Made by a program: the position numbers and the translations under genes
The notes under the pieces: model-generated
What the model saw: the letters and a program-made list of their open reading frames with translations, nothing else
Told to the model about the DNA's origin: nothing
Database searches by the model: none
NCBI GenBank assembly: GCA_004431415.1
Contig: QPMI01000554.1
Span: forward strand, 1 to 25,558
Length of the DNA stretch: 25,558 nucleotides
Reading direction: 5' to 3'
Origin: Cyanophora paradoxa
Taxonomy: Eukaryota; Glaucocystophyceae; Cyanophorales; Cyanophoraceae
Part shown: one piece after another, positions 8,133 to 15,108 of the stretch
How positions within the stretch are numbered: the stretch's first letter is position 1
How the letters are laid out: every line of letters begins with the position of its first letter

Positions 8133-9194
8133 ATGGCCAAGGACCCCAAGAAGCCGAAGAAGCCGAAGGCGGCCAAGCCCCAGGCCGCCCAGCCCCAGGG
8201 CACCGCCCCCGCCCCCGCCGGCCAGGCCACCGGCTCGGGCTCGGGCACCGCCCCCGCCGCCGGCGCCAGCTGCGCGATGGGCATGACGGAGGACGGCATG
8301 CAGCTCACGCCCGAGCAGGTCAACGCCTTCCTCGACAACTCGAAGACGGGCGGCATCGAGCGCATGGCCTGCCTGCCGGAACTTAAGTGGTTCGACGTGA
8401 ACACCGTGAAGTCCGACGCCACCGTCGTGTGCGTGGGCAAGCGGCGCACGGGCAAGTCCTTCTTCCTTCGCGATCTCATGTTCAACCTCTCGGGCACCTT
8501 CCCTGGGGGTATCGTGATCAGCCAGACCGATCGCCTGAACGGGTACTGGAAGCAGTACATACCCCAGCGCTTCATCTGGCCCAAGTACAACCCGGGCGTG
8601 CTCTTCCATTTATTCAGGAGGCAGCAGGCGATCATGCAGCACAACAAGTCGGAAGACGTGCTGGCGGGAAAGGAAGATCCCGTCGACCCGCGATTTTTCG
8701 TGCTGCTCGACGACGTGATTTCCGACGCGCGGCTGCGGTACGACGAGGCCCTCAACGAGCTGTTCGTGGCGGGGCGCCACTACAAAATCATGACCCTTAT
8801 CACGACGCAGTATGCCAAGGGCATCAATCCCGTCCTGCGCTCCAATACTGATCTGGCTGTCATTTTCAAGTGCTCGCAGGCGATGCAGCGCGAGGCCCTC
8901 GCAAAGGAGTGGGGCGACATCATATCCCAGCGCGCCTTCTACTACCTGCTCGATAAATACACGCAGGATAACCACTGCCTTATCATCGATTCTTCCAACA
9001 ACTCTACGAACCCTCTGGACGTCCTGTACGTCTACAAGGCCGAGGAGCCGCCCCCGTTCCGAATCGGATCCAAGGAGTACTGGGAGGGCGAAACCGTCAA
9101 CGGGGAAAATCTCGTGGGTCCGGACGACGGCACGGTGGACAAGACGCTCCTCGGCATGATAGATAATTTCAGGAAGCACCGCGGCCTCGCCTGA
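8133..9194 (+). CDS. Virion DNA-packaging ATPase, FtsK/HerA superfamily (A32-like)
   Basis: The 353-aa protein has a Lys/Pro/Ala-rich N-terminus (residues 1-45) and then an ATPase core. Walker A is GKRRTGKS (102-109), Walker B is FFVLLDDV (188-195, with Asp 193-194), and TTQYAKGINPVLRSN (224-238) is the sensor/arginine-finger region of A32-type enzymes. These pump genomic dsDNA into preformed capsids of nucleocytoplasmic viruses and their smaller relatives. The length is typical once the N-terminal tail is discounted. The ATG at 8133 was chosen over upstream in-frame starts because those overlap the resolvase gene antisense and because GGGGGTAAA precedes it. It is intact and a good marker for placing the virus in a tree. 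Confidence 0.92.
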   Translation: MAKDPKKPKKPKAAKPQAAQPQGTAPAPAGQATGSGSGTAPAAGASCAMGMTEDGMQLTPEQVNAFLDNSKTGGIERMACLPELKWFDVNTVKSDATVVCVGKRRTGKSFFLRDLMFNLSGTFPGGIVISQTDRLNGYWKQYIPQRFIWPKYNPGVLFHLFRRQQAIMQHNKSEDVLAGKEDPVDPRFFVLLDDVISDARLRYDEALNELFVAGRHYKIMTLITTQYAKGINPVLRSNTDLAVIFKCSQAMQREALAKEWGDIISQRAFYYLLDKYTQDNHCLIIDSSNNSTNPLDVLYVYKAEEPPPFRIGSKEYWEGETVNGENLVGPDDGTVDKTLLGMIDNFRKHRGLA

Positions 9195-9220
9195 TTTTTT
9201 CTGAGGCTACGTGCGTAACC
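9195..9220 (+). promoter_or_regulatory. Viral T-run motif before 9221
   Basis: TTTTTTCTGAGGCTAC follows directly after the ATPase TGA and lies about 10 bases before the next ATG; this is one of the clearest copies of the motif. Confidence 0.5.
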
Positions 9221-9564
9221 ATGTCGCCCAGCGCCCACATCGCCTCCGTCTTCCGCGTCGAGTCCATCGCCTACGACTGCCTCCTGGAGGCCAGCCTTGA
9301 CCCCTCCTCGCCCTTTAACGACGGCGAGGTCAGCAGCGCCCTGGAGAGGATCTGCGACGCGCTGGAATTAATTGGGAGCGCCTGACCGCGGAGGCGGCGG
9401 ACGAGGCCGCGGCCGAGTCGCTGGGGAGCGAGGATTCCAGCTCGGAAGAGATGACAGACGAAGAGGGAGACAGGGTTATTTACGTGCGCGACCCGGACGA
9501 CTTTGCAACCTCGGAATCGAGCTCGGAAGAGGAGGAGACTGAGGACGAGGATTCCGACGCCTAG
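9221..9564 (+). CDS. Small acidic protein, probably frameshifted
   Basis: From the ATG at 9221 a 54-aa ORF runs to the TGA at 9383. Its second half switches naturally into another frame near 9365-9380 (around GAATTAATTGGGAG). That frame continues to the TAG at 9562 with a strongly acidic Ser/Glu/Asp tail (SEDSSSEEMTDEEGD and a second SESSSEEEETEDED block). With one base restored the gene would be about 114 aa, filling the gap between the ATPase and the next gene. The N-terminal half looks helical and has no motif I recognise. Acidic Ser-rich tails can be phosphorylated or bind basic proteins; no function is assigned. Two separate short genes are the alternative. Confidence 0.5.
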
Positions 9565-9599
9565 GCGCGCCCCTTAAAAATTTCCGAGGCCCCAGGAAA
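9565..9599 (+). promoter_or_regulatory. Viral T-run motif before 9600
   Basis: AAAAATTTCCGAGGCCCC at about 9576-9593 is followed by AGGAAA and the ATG. It is nearly the reverse complement of the left half of the motif at 10351-10366. Confidence 0.5.
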
Positions 9600-9944
9600 A
9601 TGTCAAAGGTGCTCCTAGGGCTCTCCCAGGCTATCGTGCAGTACGCCCTCGGCCTGGCATCCGGCTCCCTCATCGACGCCGCCTTCTCCTCGCACGAAGG
9701 CGAAAATAGGGCGGGCCACGCGGCCGAGCTCGCCGCGCAAGTCGCCGTCAACGGCCTCTCCCTCGGCCTGCTCTCGAAATACGTGCTCACCCTCAAGTTC
9801 TTCGACGACGACCCCACGGGCGGAATTATGTTCATCCTCGGATTTACACACGGGCAGACGAACATGCTAATCAAGGCTACCAGCGCTAGCTTCGGAATCA
9901 AGCAGGCGCTCGAGCGGAAGGCCGCCGCGATCACTAAAGAGTAG
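9600..9944 (+). CDS. Small hydrophobic protein, 114 aa, unknown function
   Basis: The protein starts MSKVLLGLSQAIVQYALGLA and alternates hydrophobic helices (about 3-25, 47-63 and 75-86) with short polar loops, ending in a basic/acidic helix. It may be a membrane or virion-internal protein; no family recognised. The start is supported by the AGGAAAATG context and the motif upstream. Its TAG (9942-9944) abuts the stop codon of the convergent gene with no spacer. Confidence 0.6.
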   Translation: MSKVLLGLSQAIVQYALGLASGSLIDAAFSSHEGENRAGHAAELAAQVAVNGLSLGLLSKYVLTLKFFDDDPTGGIMFILGFTHGQTNMLIKATSASFGIKQALERKAAAITKE

Positions 9945-10292
9945 CTAAAGAGTAGGAAAGAAATGCCAGTCGTTGTACTCGCAGATCCTGTTCCAAATCG
10001 AATCTAACTCCGAGAGTTTCTGCCTGCTCTTGAGCAAGGGAAAGTAGGGGAGGTGCTGGGGCAAATCTAGCAGCACGAAAATCTGCCTGAAGGATGGCGC
10101 CGTAGCGCTGGATCTGCTCAAAGTTTCGGAGGAGGAGATCGATTTCGCCAGAGTCTGCCATTCCTCCGAGTCCTCGTACTGCAGCTGCGCTATTCCCTTG
10201 CAGAAGTGGCAAACGGGCTTCGCGCAATCGAGTGGGTCCCAGCCGCAGGTGAGGCCGCAGATGTGACAGAAGGCGTTGCTCAGGTGATTCAT
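9945..10292 (-). CDS. Zinc-ribbon protein, 115 aa
   Basis: The N-terminus holds FCHICGLTCGW (C9, C12, C16) and PVCHFCKG (C28, C31), a four-cysteine zinc ribbon with extra cysteines. The rest is helical, Ser-rich in the middle (SISSSETLSRSS), and ends EYNDWHFFPTL. This could be a transcription-factor-like zinc ribbon; function not established. It is convergent with the 114-aa gene and divergent from the first HUH gene, sharing an 89-base intergenic region. Other frames here lack the cysteine pattern. Confidence 0.6.
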   Translation of the reverse strand: MNHLSNAFCHICGLTCGWDPLDCAKPVCHFCKGIAQLQYEDSEEWQTLAKSISSSETLSRSSATAPSFRQIFVLLDLPQHLPYFPLLKSRQKLSELDSIWNRICEYNDWHFFPTL

Positions 10293-10381
10293 GTGAGGCT
10301 CAGGTGAGGCGCAGGCGTACCCCGGGGCCCCACGTGGAAGCTCACCCTAGCCTCGGAAAATTTTCTAGGCCTTGGTCTGAC
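10293..10381. promoter_or_regulatory. Divergent intergenic region upstream of HUH gene 1; possible origin
   Basis: It contains CCTCGGAAAATTTTCTAGGC (10351-10370), near-palindromic around AAAATTTT, so the T-run motif can be read in both directions. A GC palindrome CCCCGGGG lies at about 10320-10327. Rolling-circle initiators often nick near their own gene, so this is a reasonable but untested place for an origin. Confidence 0.4.
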
Positions 10382-11239
10382 ATGCTCAACCTCATCGCGA
10401 GGGGCGTAGCAGCAAACAGGCAAGCCCGCGCTCCGAACCCGCACCTCCGCATGGACGCCTCCGGCCGCTCCCGGGTAGAGACTCACATCGTGGTGGGCAA
10501 CATCAACGACAAGGTGCTGGCGCCCGACAAGACGTGGTTCCAGAAGGTGCTGGACGCGGCGCCCACCAAGACCTTCACGACGCCGTCCGGGGTAGTCGAG
10601 CAGAGGCCGCAGCGCGAGTCGAATTTTATGATCACCATCCAGACCAACTACAAGCCCCGGAGCAGGGGAGAAGGCTCCAAGGTTCAAGACGCCTTTTACA
10701 GGGGGCTGGAGGCCCTCTTCTACGACGACAGGCAGCTGGCAAAGTGCATAAAGATGGGGGTATACGCGGACAAGGCGAACCCCAAGGGTCTCGATTTTAA
10801 ATCGGACATGTACGACACGCACGTGGAGAAGGGCAACGCGAACATCGGCATCGAGTACGGGCCGCGATCGGGGCGGCTCCACGCGCACATCCTGCTCACG
10901 CTGGTGCACTACTCGCGCGTGCAATTCGACGGCAAGCGGGCGTCGGATTTCCTCATCGATTTCATGCGGACGGAGGGGCAGGGCGGCCTGCCGAATTTCT
11001 ACAAGGACGACTGGTTCGGAGAGGAGTACCAGAAGACGGCGGTGCGCCCGATACGGAGAAAGGACGCCCTCGGCATGCAGTGGACGGGCAAGGAGACGGG
11101 CTACAGGAAGCGAGAAACCGCCAGGCAGATGCACGTAGACGTAAAATTGCTCCCGCAGAGCAACCTCAAGGATCTGCTGCAGTTGTACATTACGAAGACG
11201 GTAGAGGCCCTCGAGACGGGCGCCGTAAAGCTCGTGTAA
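10382..11239 (+). CDS. HUH-type replication initiator-like endonuclease 1
   Basis: The 285-aa protein has the three Rep motifs in order. Motif I is NFMITIQTN (81-89). Motif II is GRLHAHILLTL with the His-x-His metal site at H167 and H169. Motif III is LYITKT with Tyr269 and Lys272, the Y-x-x-K nicking motif. HUH enzymes nick one strand, stay covalently attached through Tyr and start rolling-circle replication; later they rejoin ends. No helicase domain is present. The ATG at 10382 is preferred because the promoter-like motif ends just before it and in-frame sequence upstream (from 10304) overlaps that motif. The next gene, reached after 23 bases, is a diverged relative. Confidence 0.75.
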   Translation: MLNLIARGVAANRQARAPNPHLRMDASGRSRVETHIVVGNINDKVLAPDKTWFQKVLDAAPTKTFTTPSGVVEQRPQRESNFMITIQTNYKPRSRGEGSKVQDAFYRGLEALFYDDRQLAKCIKMGVYADKANPKGLDFKSDMYDTHVEKGNANIGIEYGPRSGRLHAHILLTLVHYSRVQFDGKRASDFLIDFMRTEGQGGLPNFYKDDWFGEEYQKTAVRPIRRKDALGMQWTGKETGYRKRETARQMHVDVKLLPQSNLKDLLQLYITKTVEALETGAVKLV

Positions 11240-11262
11240 ATTTTTTCTTGTAGCGAATAAAT
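11240..11262 (+). promoter_or_regulatory. Viral T-run motif before HUH gene 2
   Basis: ATTTTTTCTTGTAGCG follows the HUH 1 stop (11237-11239), then AATAAAT and the ATG. TAAATATG here resembles the TAAAT late-promoter initiator of poxviruses (an analogy only). Confidence 0.5.
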
Positions 11263-13239
11263 ATGCCTCCGAAGCGCCGAGGCCGCAAGAAGAAGCCGGA
11301 GAGCGAGTCCGAGGGGTCGGCGTACGATGAAGAAGAGGAGAAGCCAGAATCGGAATCAGAGGAAGAGGTAGAAGAGGAAGAGGCCGAGGATGAGCCGAAG
11401 CCAAAGGGGAAGCGGGGGAAGAAGATGAAGGAAAAGAAATACAACGAGCTCGATATGCCCATAGTCGAAATTCCAAAGCGGGCCGTGCTGGTCGAGGGCG
11501 AAAACGGGCAGATCATCGAAATGCAGAAGGGCATCCCGGATGTAGTTAAAATTCTCGAGGATCCGATCACGCGCGTGCAGGTACCGGAAACCAAGGCGCT
11601 CGACGCCTACTACGAAGATGCCACGTTCTGGAGCATCCACAGCAAGCAGTTCTACGACGCGCTGCCCGAGGAGCGCCTGCGGGCCATCCCGCGCGCCTTC
11701 CAGAGCGCCCAAAAATCGCCGCCCGTCTGCTACCGCTGCCTGCGCCTCATGTACGAAATCCCGAGCATACCCCGCAAAAAGGGCACCGCGGAGGCCGTCG
11801 CCGAGGCGACCGCGAAGAAGGAGGCCGCGTACGCCGATTACGCGGAAAAGGTCGACAGGGCCAACGAGTGGGCGAAGGCGCAGAGGCCGAAAAACAAGTA
11901 CCCCCCGATCAAGGACAAGAAGCCCGCGCAGCTGCCCCCGGTGTACCCGAAGAACTCGTGGCTCTGCATGCAGTGCTACCGATTCCTGGACGAGCGCGGC
12001 CTCCTCGCGAATTTGGGCCTGCAGCGGCGCAAGAGGGGCGACACCACGGCCGTGTCGGCGCAGGCGCAGAATCAGATGGCGCAGACGGTGCTGGGCGGCC
12101 CGAAGCCGAAGGCCTCGAAATCCGCCAAGGATATGGCCGCCGCCTTCGGCCAGTCGACCATCGCGCCGGGGTCGGGCCAGGAGAAAATTAGGAAGCAGGA
12201 TATCGCCGCGCCCGACATGAGCAGGATCGACGAGATCCTGAGGAAATCGACGGAGGTGAGGGAGAACATAGAAAAGACGAAAACGGGGCTGCAGGCCGCG
12301 AGGGCCAACGGGCTGGAGGCGCTCGAAAAGGTCATCACCGAAATCAACGAGACGGGTCGCTCGGTTTTCATCCTCAACAAAAAGAACGCCGACGGCAGCA
12401 CGCGCTACGATATTCGACAGGCGCGCCAGTCGCGGTACTGGGTGCTCTTCAACACACACAAGAGGCTGGGCGCCGCGAGAGAATTCGAGGTGGAGGCCTT
12501 CCGCGGCAGCCTGGCCCAGGTGCTCTCGGACGCCGAATTCTACAAGTTCATTCGATTTAATTTAAAGGAAGAGGACGGCAAGTACAAGGACGATACCTTT
12601 GCAAACGCCATCATCGGAATTCGCGTGCAGGGGGGCGTGGAAGTGGGGCCCACCGACGGCTGCTTGCACGCCCACGTGCTCGTCACGATCGATCACATAT
12701 CGAACCTGCAGGTGCTCTGGGCAAAGTACGATTGGGTCGTGGTGCTCAAGGAAAAGGAGCCGGGTACGACAACCGTCTACGAGAGGCTGGGCGAAATTCT
12801 GGCCGGCAAATTCGCGGAGGCCGGAAGGAGGCTGGTGGAGCAGCTGCAGCAAGAGGCGGGGCAGGACGCGGAGAGAATCCTGCAGAACGCGGAGCTCATC
12901 GACGACCTGAACCGAGGGAGAATCGGCATGGGAAAAGACCCGCCCACCATCCTCGCCGAGCTGATTCCGGAGGAAAATTACGGCGGGCGGCTGCAGGAGT
13001 ACCTCACGAAGACGCTGCCCGAGACGCAGCGGCGCGACCTGCTGAAGCAGTGGTCGCACGCGCGCAACCAGAATAACACCGACAACAACACGGACGGCTA
13101 CCTCTTCTCCATCTTCCAGACGGAGTCCGCCCCCTCGGACGATCCGCGCTTCGCGCCGCAGGCTGCCGAGATCGGAGGGCTGGCCGCGGGCGCGGAAAGG
13201 GCAAGGGGCGCGGAAGGGGCAGGGGCCGCGGTTAATTAA
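11263..13239 (+). CDS. Large HUH-type replication initiator-like protein 2 with zinc ribbon and acidic/basic N-tail
   Basis: The 658-aa protein opens with basic and acidic low-complexity sequence (1-60). A split zinc ribbon follows, CYRC (156-159) and CMQC (235-238), then a helical linker (315-365) and a C-terminal HUH domain. Motif I is YWVLFNTHKRL (392-402). Motif II is GCLHAHVLVTIDH with H469 and H471. Motif III is EYLTKTLPE with Tyr580 and Lys583. Motif order and spacing match HUH protein 1 (77 versus 85 residues between I and II, 109 versus 100 between II and III). The C-terminus ends in a Gly/Ala-rich tail; a different frame of the same bases encodes a Gly-Arg tail ending at 13235, so a late frameshift is possible. 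It may nick, bind origin DNA or form a heteromer with protein 1 (inference). Confidence 0.72.
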   Translation: MPPKRRGRKKKPESESEGSAYDEEEEKPESESEEEVEEEEAEDEPKPKGKRGKKMKEKKYNELDMPIVEIPKRAVLVEGENGQIIEMQKGIPDVVKILEDPITRVQVPETKALDAYYEDATFWSIHSKQFYDALPEERLRAIPRAFQSAQKSPPVCYRCLRLMYEIPSIPRKKGTAEAVAEATAKKEAAYADYAEKVDRANEWAKAQRPKNKYPPIKDKKPAQLPPVYPKNSWLCMQCYRFLDERGLLANLGLQRRKRGDTTAVSAQAQNQMAQTVLGGPKPKASKSAKDMAAAFGQSTIAPGSGQEKIRKQDIAAPDMSRIDEILRKSTEVRENIEKTKTGLQAARANGLEALEKVITEINETGRSVFILNKKNADGSTRYDIRQARQSRYWVLFNTHKRLGAAREFEVEAFRGSLAQVLSDAEFYKFIRFNLKEEDGKYKDDTFANAIIGIRVQGGVEVGPTDGCLHAHVLVTIDHISNLQVLWAKYDWVVVLKEKEPGTTTVYERLGEILAGKFAEAGRRLVEQLQQEAGQDAERILQNAELIDDLNRGRIGMGKDPPTILAELIPEENYGGRLQEYLTKTLPETQRRDLLKQWSHARNQNNTDNNTDGYLFSIFQTESAPSDDPRFAPQAAEIGGLAAGAERARGAEGAGAAVN

Positions 13240-13256
13240 TCTGACGCGCCCGCAAG

Positions 13257-13520
13257 ATGTTCCAGGGGAATGCACCCACTCGGACGTCATCACCGTCGTA
13301 TGCGGCGCGCTCTTCCTGATTTCCGAGCTGCTGGGCGGCACGGAGCGAGTGCGCCCCAACACCGTGCTGGGCGCCCTGAAGGCGGCGGCCCTTAGGGTCG
13401 TGCGCCGCGGGCAGCCCGAGCCCGAGCCCCCGCCCGAGCAGAGGCGCGAGAGCGTCCAGAACATAGGCCCGCACCACGTGGACATTCAGATGACGCAGAC
13501 CGGTACGCGTTTTTTTCTAG
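13257..13520 (+). pseudogene. Small membrane protein, about 88 aa, with apparent frameshifts
   Basis: The ATG at 13257 gives MFQGN and then stops within about 20 codons. A neighbouring frame gives a coherent protein: hydrophobic ITVVCGALFLISELL, a basic helix LGALKAAALRVVRR, then a Pro/Glu-rich tail ending QMTQTGTRFF. The switch coincides with the GGGG run at 13265-13268. A natural stop TAG (13518-13520) is reached only if the T7 run is one base shorter; otherwise the frame overruns the next gene to 13630. Both disruptions fall in homopolymers. Probably one gene for a single-span membrane protein; unknown family. Confidence 0.45.
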
Positions 13521-13532
13521 AGAACATGGGAA
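13510..13532 (+). promoter_or_regulatory. Viral T-run motif before 13533
   Basis: Seven T followed by CTAGAGAAC, then a GGGAAATG start context. The motif overlaps the end of the preceding small gene. Confidence 0.45.
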
Positions 13533-13889
13533 ATGGAGACTCCCGCGACACCAGCCCCCAGCGCAGAGGTTCCAGCGCCCACCAACACCAGCACCAGCAG
13601 CAGCACCACGGCCTACCCTTGGCTTCTTAGGACTTACGCGCGAAAGAAGCAGCAGCAGCCAAAGGCACCGGCGGAAATGGCGGCTGACCTGGATCGGTGC
13701 ACCCGCCGCGCCATCGCGAGCTACGCCAAGCGGGTCGAGCAGTACCACCCCCAGATGGCAGAGGACGCCCGGGCGTACGCGAAAAACCCCGCCGCGAGCC
13801 CGCCCGTGATGGCCGCCGTCATCGACCGGCTGCAGTGGGCGCTGCACGAGGAGGGAGAGCGCGTCAGGAATTTCTTCATGCCCAAGTAA
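13533..13889 (+). CDS. Small Pro/Thr-rich then helical basic protein, 118 aa, unknown
   Basis: Residues 1-30 are Pro/Ala/Ser/Thr-rich (METPATPAPSAEVPAPTNTS). They are followed by a basic stretch YARKKQQQPK and then helices (about 48-115) ending RVRNFFMPK. No known domain recognised. An intact frame, the motif upstream and the short gaps to neighbours support a real gene. A virion-associated or DNA-binding role is possible but only inferred from the basic character. Confidence 0.6.
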   Translation: METPATPAPSAEVPAPTNTSTSSSTTAYPWLLRTYARKKQQQPKAPAEMAADLDRCTRRAIASYAKRVEQYHPQMAEDARAYAKNPAASPPVMAAVIDRLQWALHEEGERVRNFFMPK

Positions 13890-13917
13890 ATTTCTGAAAG
13901 GGGCCTTAAACCCGAGA
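13890..13917 (+). promoter_or_regulatory. Viral T-run motif before 13918
   Basis: AATTTCTGAAAGGGGCCTTA, overlapping the upstream TAA, followed by AACCCGAGA and two consecutive ATG codons (13918 and 13921). Confidence 0.5.
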
Positions 13918-14106
13918 ATGATGTCCCTGCCGAGCCTCGACAGCATCCTCAGCGATTCGCGCTACCTGGGCAGCCTGCTGACCCTCGGCGCCGTTGCGTA
14001 CATGTCGCCCGCGCGCTACTACCTGATGCGGATCCTCCTCGCGCAATTCGCGGGCTACTACTTCGTGGGGCCCACCCTCCTGAACATGGGACCGAAGCGG
14101 GCTTAA
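13918..14106 (+). CDS. Small membrane protein, 62 aa
   Basis: MMSLPSLDSILSDSRYLGSL leads into two hydrophobic segments, about 18-29 (LGSLLTLGAVAY) and 35-54 (YYLMRILLAQFAGYYFVG), and a short basic tail GPKRA. This suggests a hairpin or two-span membrane peptide, perhaps of the virion inner membrane. The second ATG (13921) is an equally possible start. It is the first of a run of four closely packed same-strand genes (13918-18456), each with its own upstream motif. Confidence 0.6.
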   Translation: MMSLPSLDSILSDSRYLGSLLTLGAVAYMSPARYYLMRILLAQFAGYYFVGPTLLNMGPKRA

Positions 14107-14136
14107 TTTTCTGGGCCCCTCCCAAGGCCCTAAATA
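14107..14136 (+). promoter_or_regulatory. Viral T-run motif before 14137
   Basis: TTTTCTGGGCCCCT follows the TAA, then a GGCCCTAAATA context directly before the ATG. It has both the T-run part and a TAAAT element. Confidence 0.5.
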
Positions 14137-14586
14137 ATGTCCTGCGTTAACCTCTACGTCCAGTCGAACGGAGAGACGCAGGATTCCGAGGGCTTCTGGC
14201 GCCTGAAGCTGAACCAGATCCCCTCCGACATCGACACGCTGCAGATCAAGGGAGTCTACCTGGAGCTGGACACGACCGCGATCCCGGACCCCACCGCCGC
14301 GAAAACCGTAAACGTGCTGCTGATGGACGTGCCCGACTTGAACGTCACGACCATCTCGAACGTGAACGCGTGCATCAACAAGGTCGTGATCCCGACGTGG
14401 GGCCACGACGGCCTGGAAAACACCATCCTCTACTGGTTCGAGGTGCCCATGGCCGTGCGCCCGAATTACGTCGCGTACGACAAATTCCAGGAGCTGCGCG
14501 TGCGCTTCACGGACATCACGGGCGCCACCAAGAAGAACAACGCCTTCATCGTCAAGAACTTCGGCCTCTGGGCCTACGCTAAATAG
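14137..14586 (+). CDS. Beta-rich virion protein candidate, 149 aa
   Basis: The protein (MSCVNLYVQSNGETQDSEGF at the start, NAFIVKNFGLWAYAK at the end) alternates short hydrophobic strands and polar turns throughout, with no signal peptide, membrane segment or catalytic motif. Length and strand pattern would suit a single jelly-roll such as a penton or minor capsid protein, or a fibre-base protein; this is a guess from strand pattern only. The intact frame, the motif upstream and the position in a structural-type cluster support a real gene. Confidence 0.6.
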   Translation: MSCVNLYVQSNGETQDSEGFWRLKLNQIPSDIDTLQIKGVYLELDTTAIPDPTAAKTVNVLLMDVPDLNVTTISNVNACINKVVIPTWGHDGLENTILYWFEVPMAVRPNYVAYDKFQELRVRFTDITGATKKNNAFIVKNFGLWAYAK

Positions 14587-14606
14587 ATTTTCGCAGGCCC
14601 CCTTAA
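14587..14606 (+). promoter_or_regulatory. Viral T-run motif before 14607
   Basis: ATTTTCGCAGGCCCCCTTAA fills the whole 20-base gap between the stop of one gene and the ATG of the next. Confidence 0.5.
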
Positions 14607-15083
14607 ATGCGCCTGATCATATTTCCGCGGAAGGGCTCGGGCGTCAAGACGCGCACCTTTACGGGCGTGCTCGGCCACCCCTCGCCCCTTACTTACAGAG
14701 TCGATCTTGTAACCGCCTCTGGTCCAATTAAATACGGGCTGCTGCACAGCCTCAGTCACATCCGTCTCGGCGAGAGCGCATGGCAGGACTTGGCCTTAAT
14801 CGTAGAATTCGAGTACAGGGGGGTAGACACGCTAACGGGCGAGCACTTCTACAGGGTACGGGTAGCAAGGGAGGGGTACTCGCTGCCGAACGGCGCGGGC
14901 GGGGAATACTGGGAGCCGAAAATACGCGATGCCTCCGAGGCCTACCGCTGGCTGCGTGACGAGCAGATCACTATCAGGCCCGATTACCCCTACGCCGACG
15001 TTTTCTGGCAGGTGCCGGCGGGCCGCTGGACAACGGGCGAGGTGAGCGGCAAGCTGAAGTGGACGTGGGACGCGGAGCATTAG
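14607..15083 (+). CDS. Unknown beta-rich protein, 158 aa
   Basis: MRLIIFPRKGSGVKTRTFTG begins a protein with many aromatic residues and alternating strands (LALIVEFEYRGVDT, HFYRVRVAREGYSL), ending SGKLKWTWDAEH. No recognised domain or membrane span. It sits between the 149-aa beta-rich protein and the long coiled-coil protein, in the presumed virion-protein block. It is intact and has short intergenic motifs on both sides. Confidence 0.6.
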   Translation: MRLIIFPRKGSGVKTRTFTGVLGHPSPLTYRVDLVTASGPIKYGLLHSLSHIRLGESAWQDLALIVEFEYRGVDTLTGEHFYRVRVAREGYSLPNGAGGEYWEPKIRDASEAYRWLRDEQITIRPDYPYADVFWQVPAGRWTTGEVSGKLKWTWDAEH

Positions 15084-15108
15084 TTAATTTTTCTCTCTCG
15101 CGGATAAA
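15084..15108 (+). promoter_or_regulatory. Viral T-run motif before 15109
   Basis: TTAATTTTTCTCTCTCGCGG, then ATAAA and the ATG; the GGCC part is replaced by a CT repeat here. Confidence 0.5.

Noticed and set aside
8096-8755. N-terminal extension of the resolvase frame to 8755
   Set aside because: It would overlap the packaging ATPase antisense; known A22-type resolvases start near the GVDVG motif, and the promoter motif precedes 8095.
10293-10330. Strong terminator or hairpin at the CCCCGGGG site
   Set aside because: Only a short palindrome with no loop or T-run next to it; kept only as part of the intergenic region.
10289-11476. 395-aa minus-strand open frame across HUH gene 1
   Set aside because: It is antisense to a gene with three conserved motifs, is Leu/Arg/Val-rich as expected of a shadow in GC-rich DNA, and has no domain.
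11356-12459. 367-aa minus-strand open frame across HUH gene 2
   Set aside because: Antisense shadow with low-complexity Arg/Leu/Gly content; the plus strand holds zinc-ribbon and HUH motifs.
12562-13485. 307-aa minus-strand open frame at the end of HUH gene 2
   Set aside because: It covers motif III of the HUH gene on the opposite strand and shows no coherent domain or upstream motif.
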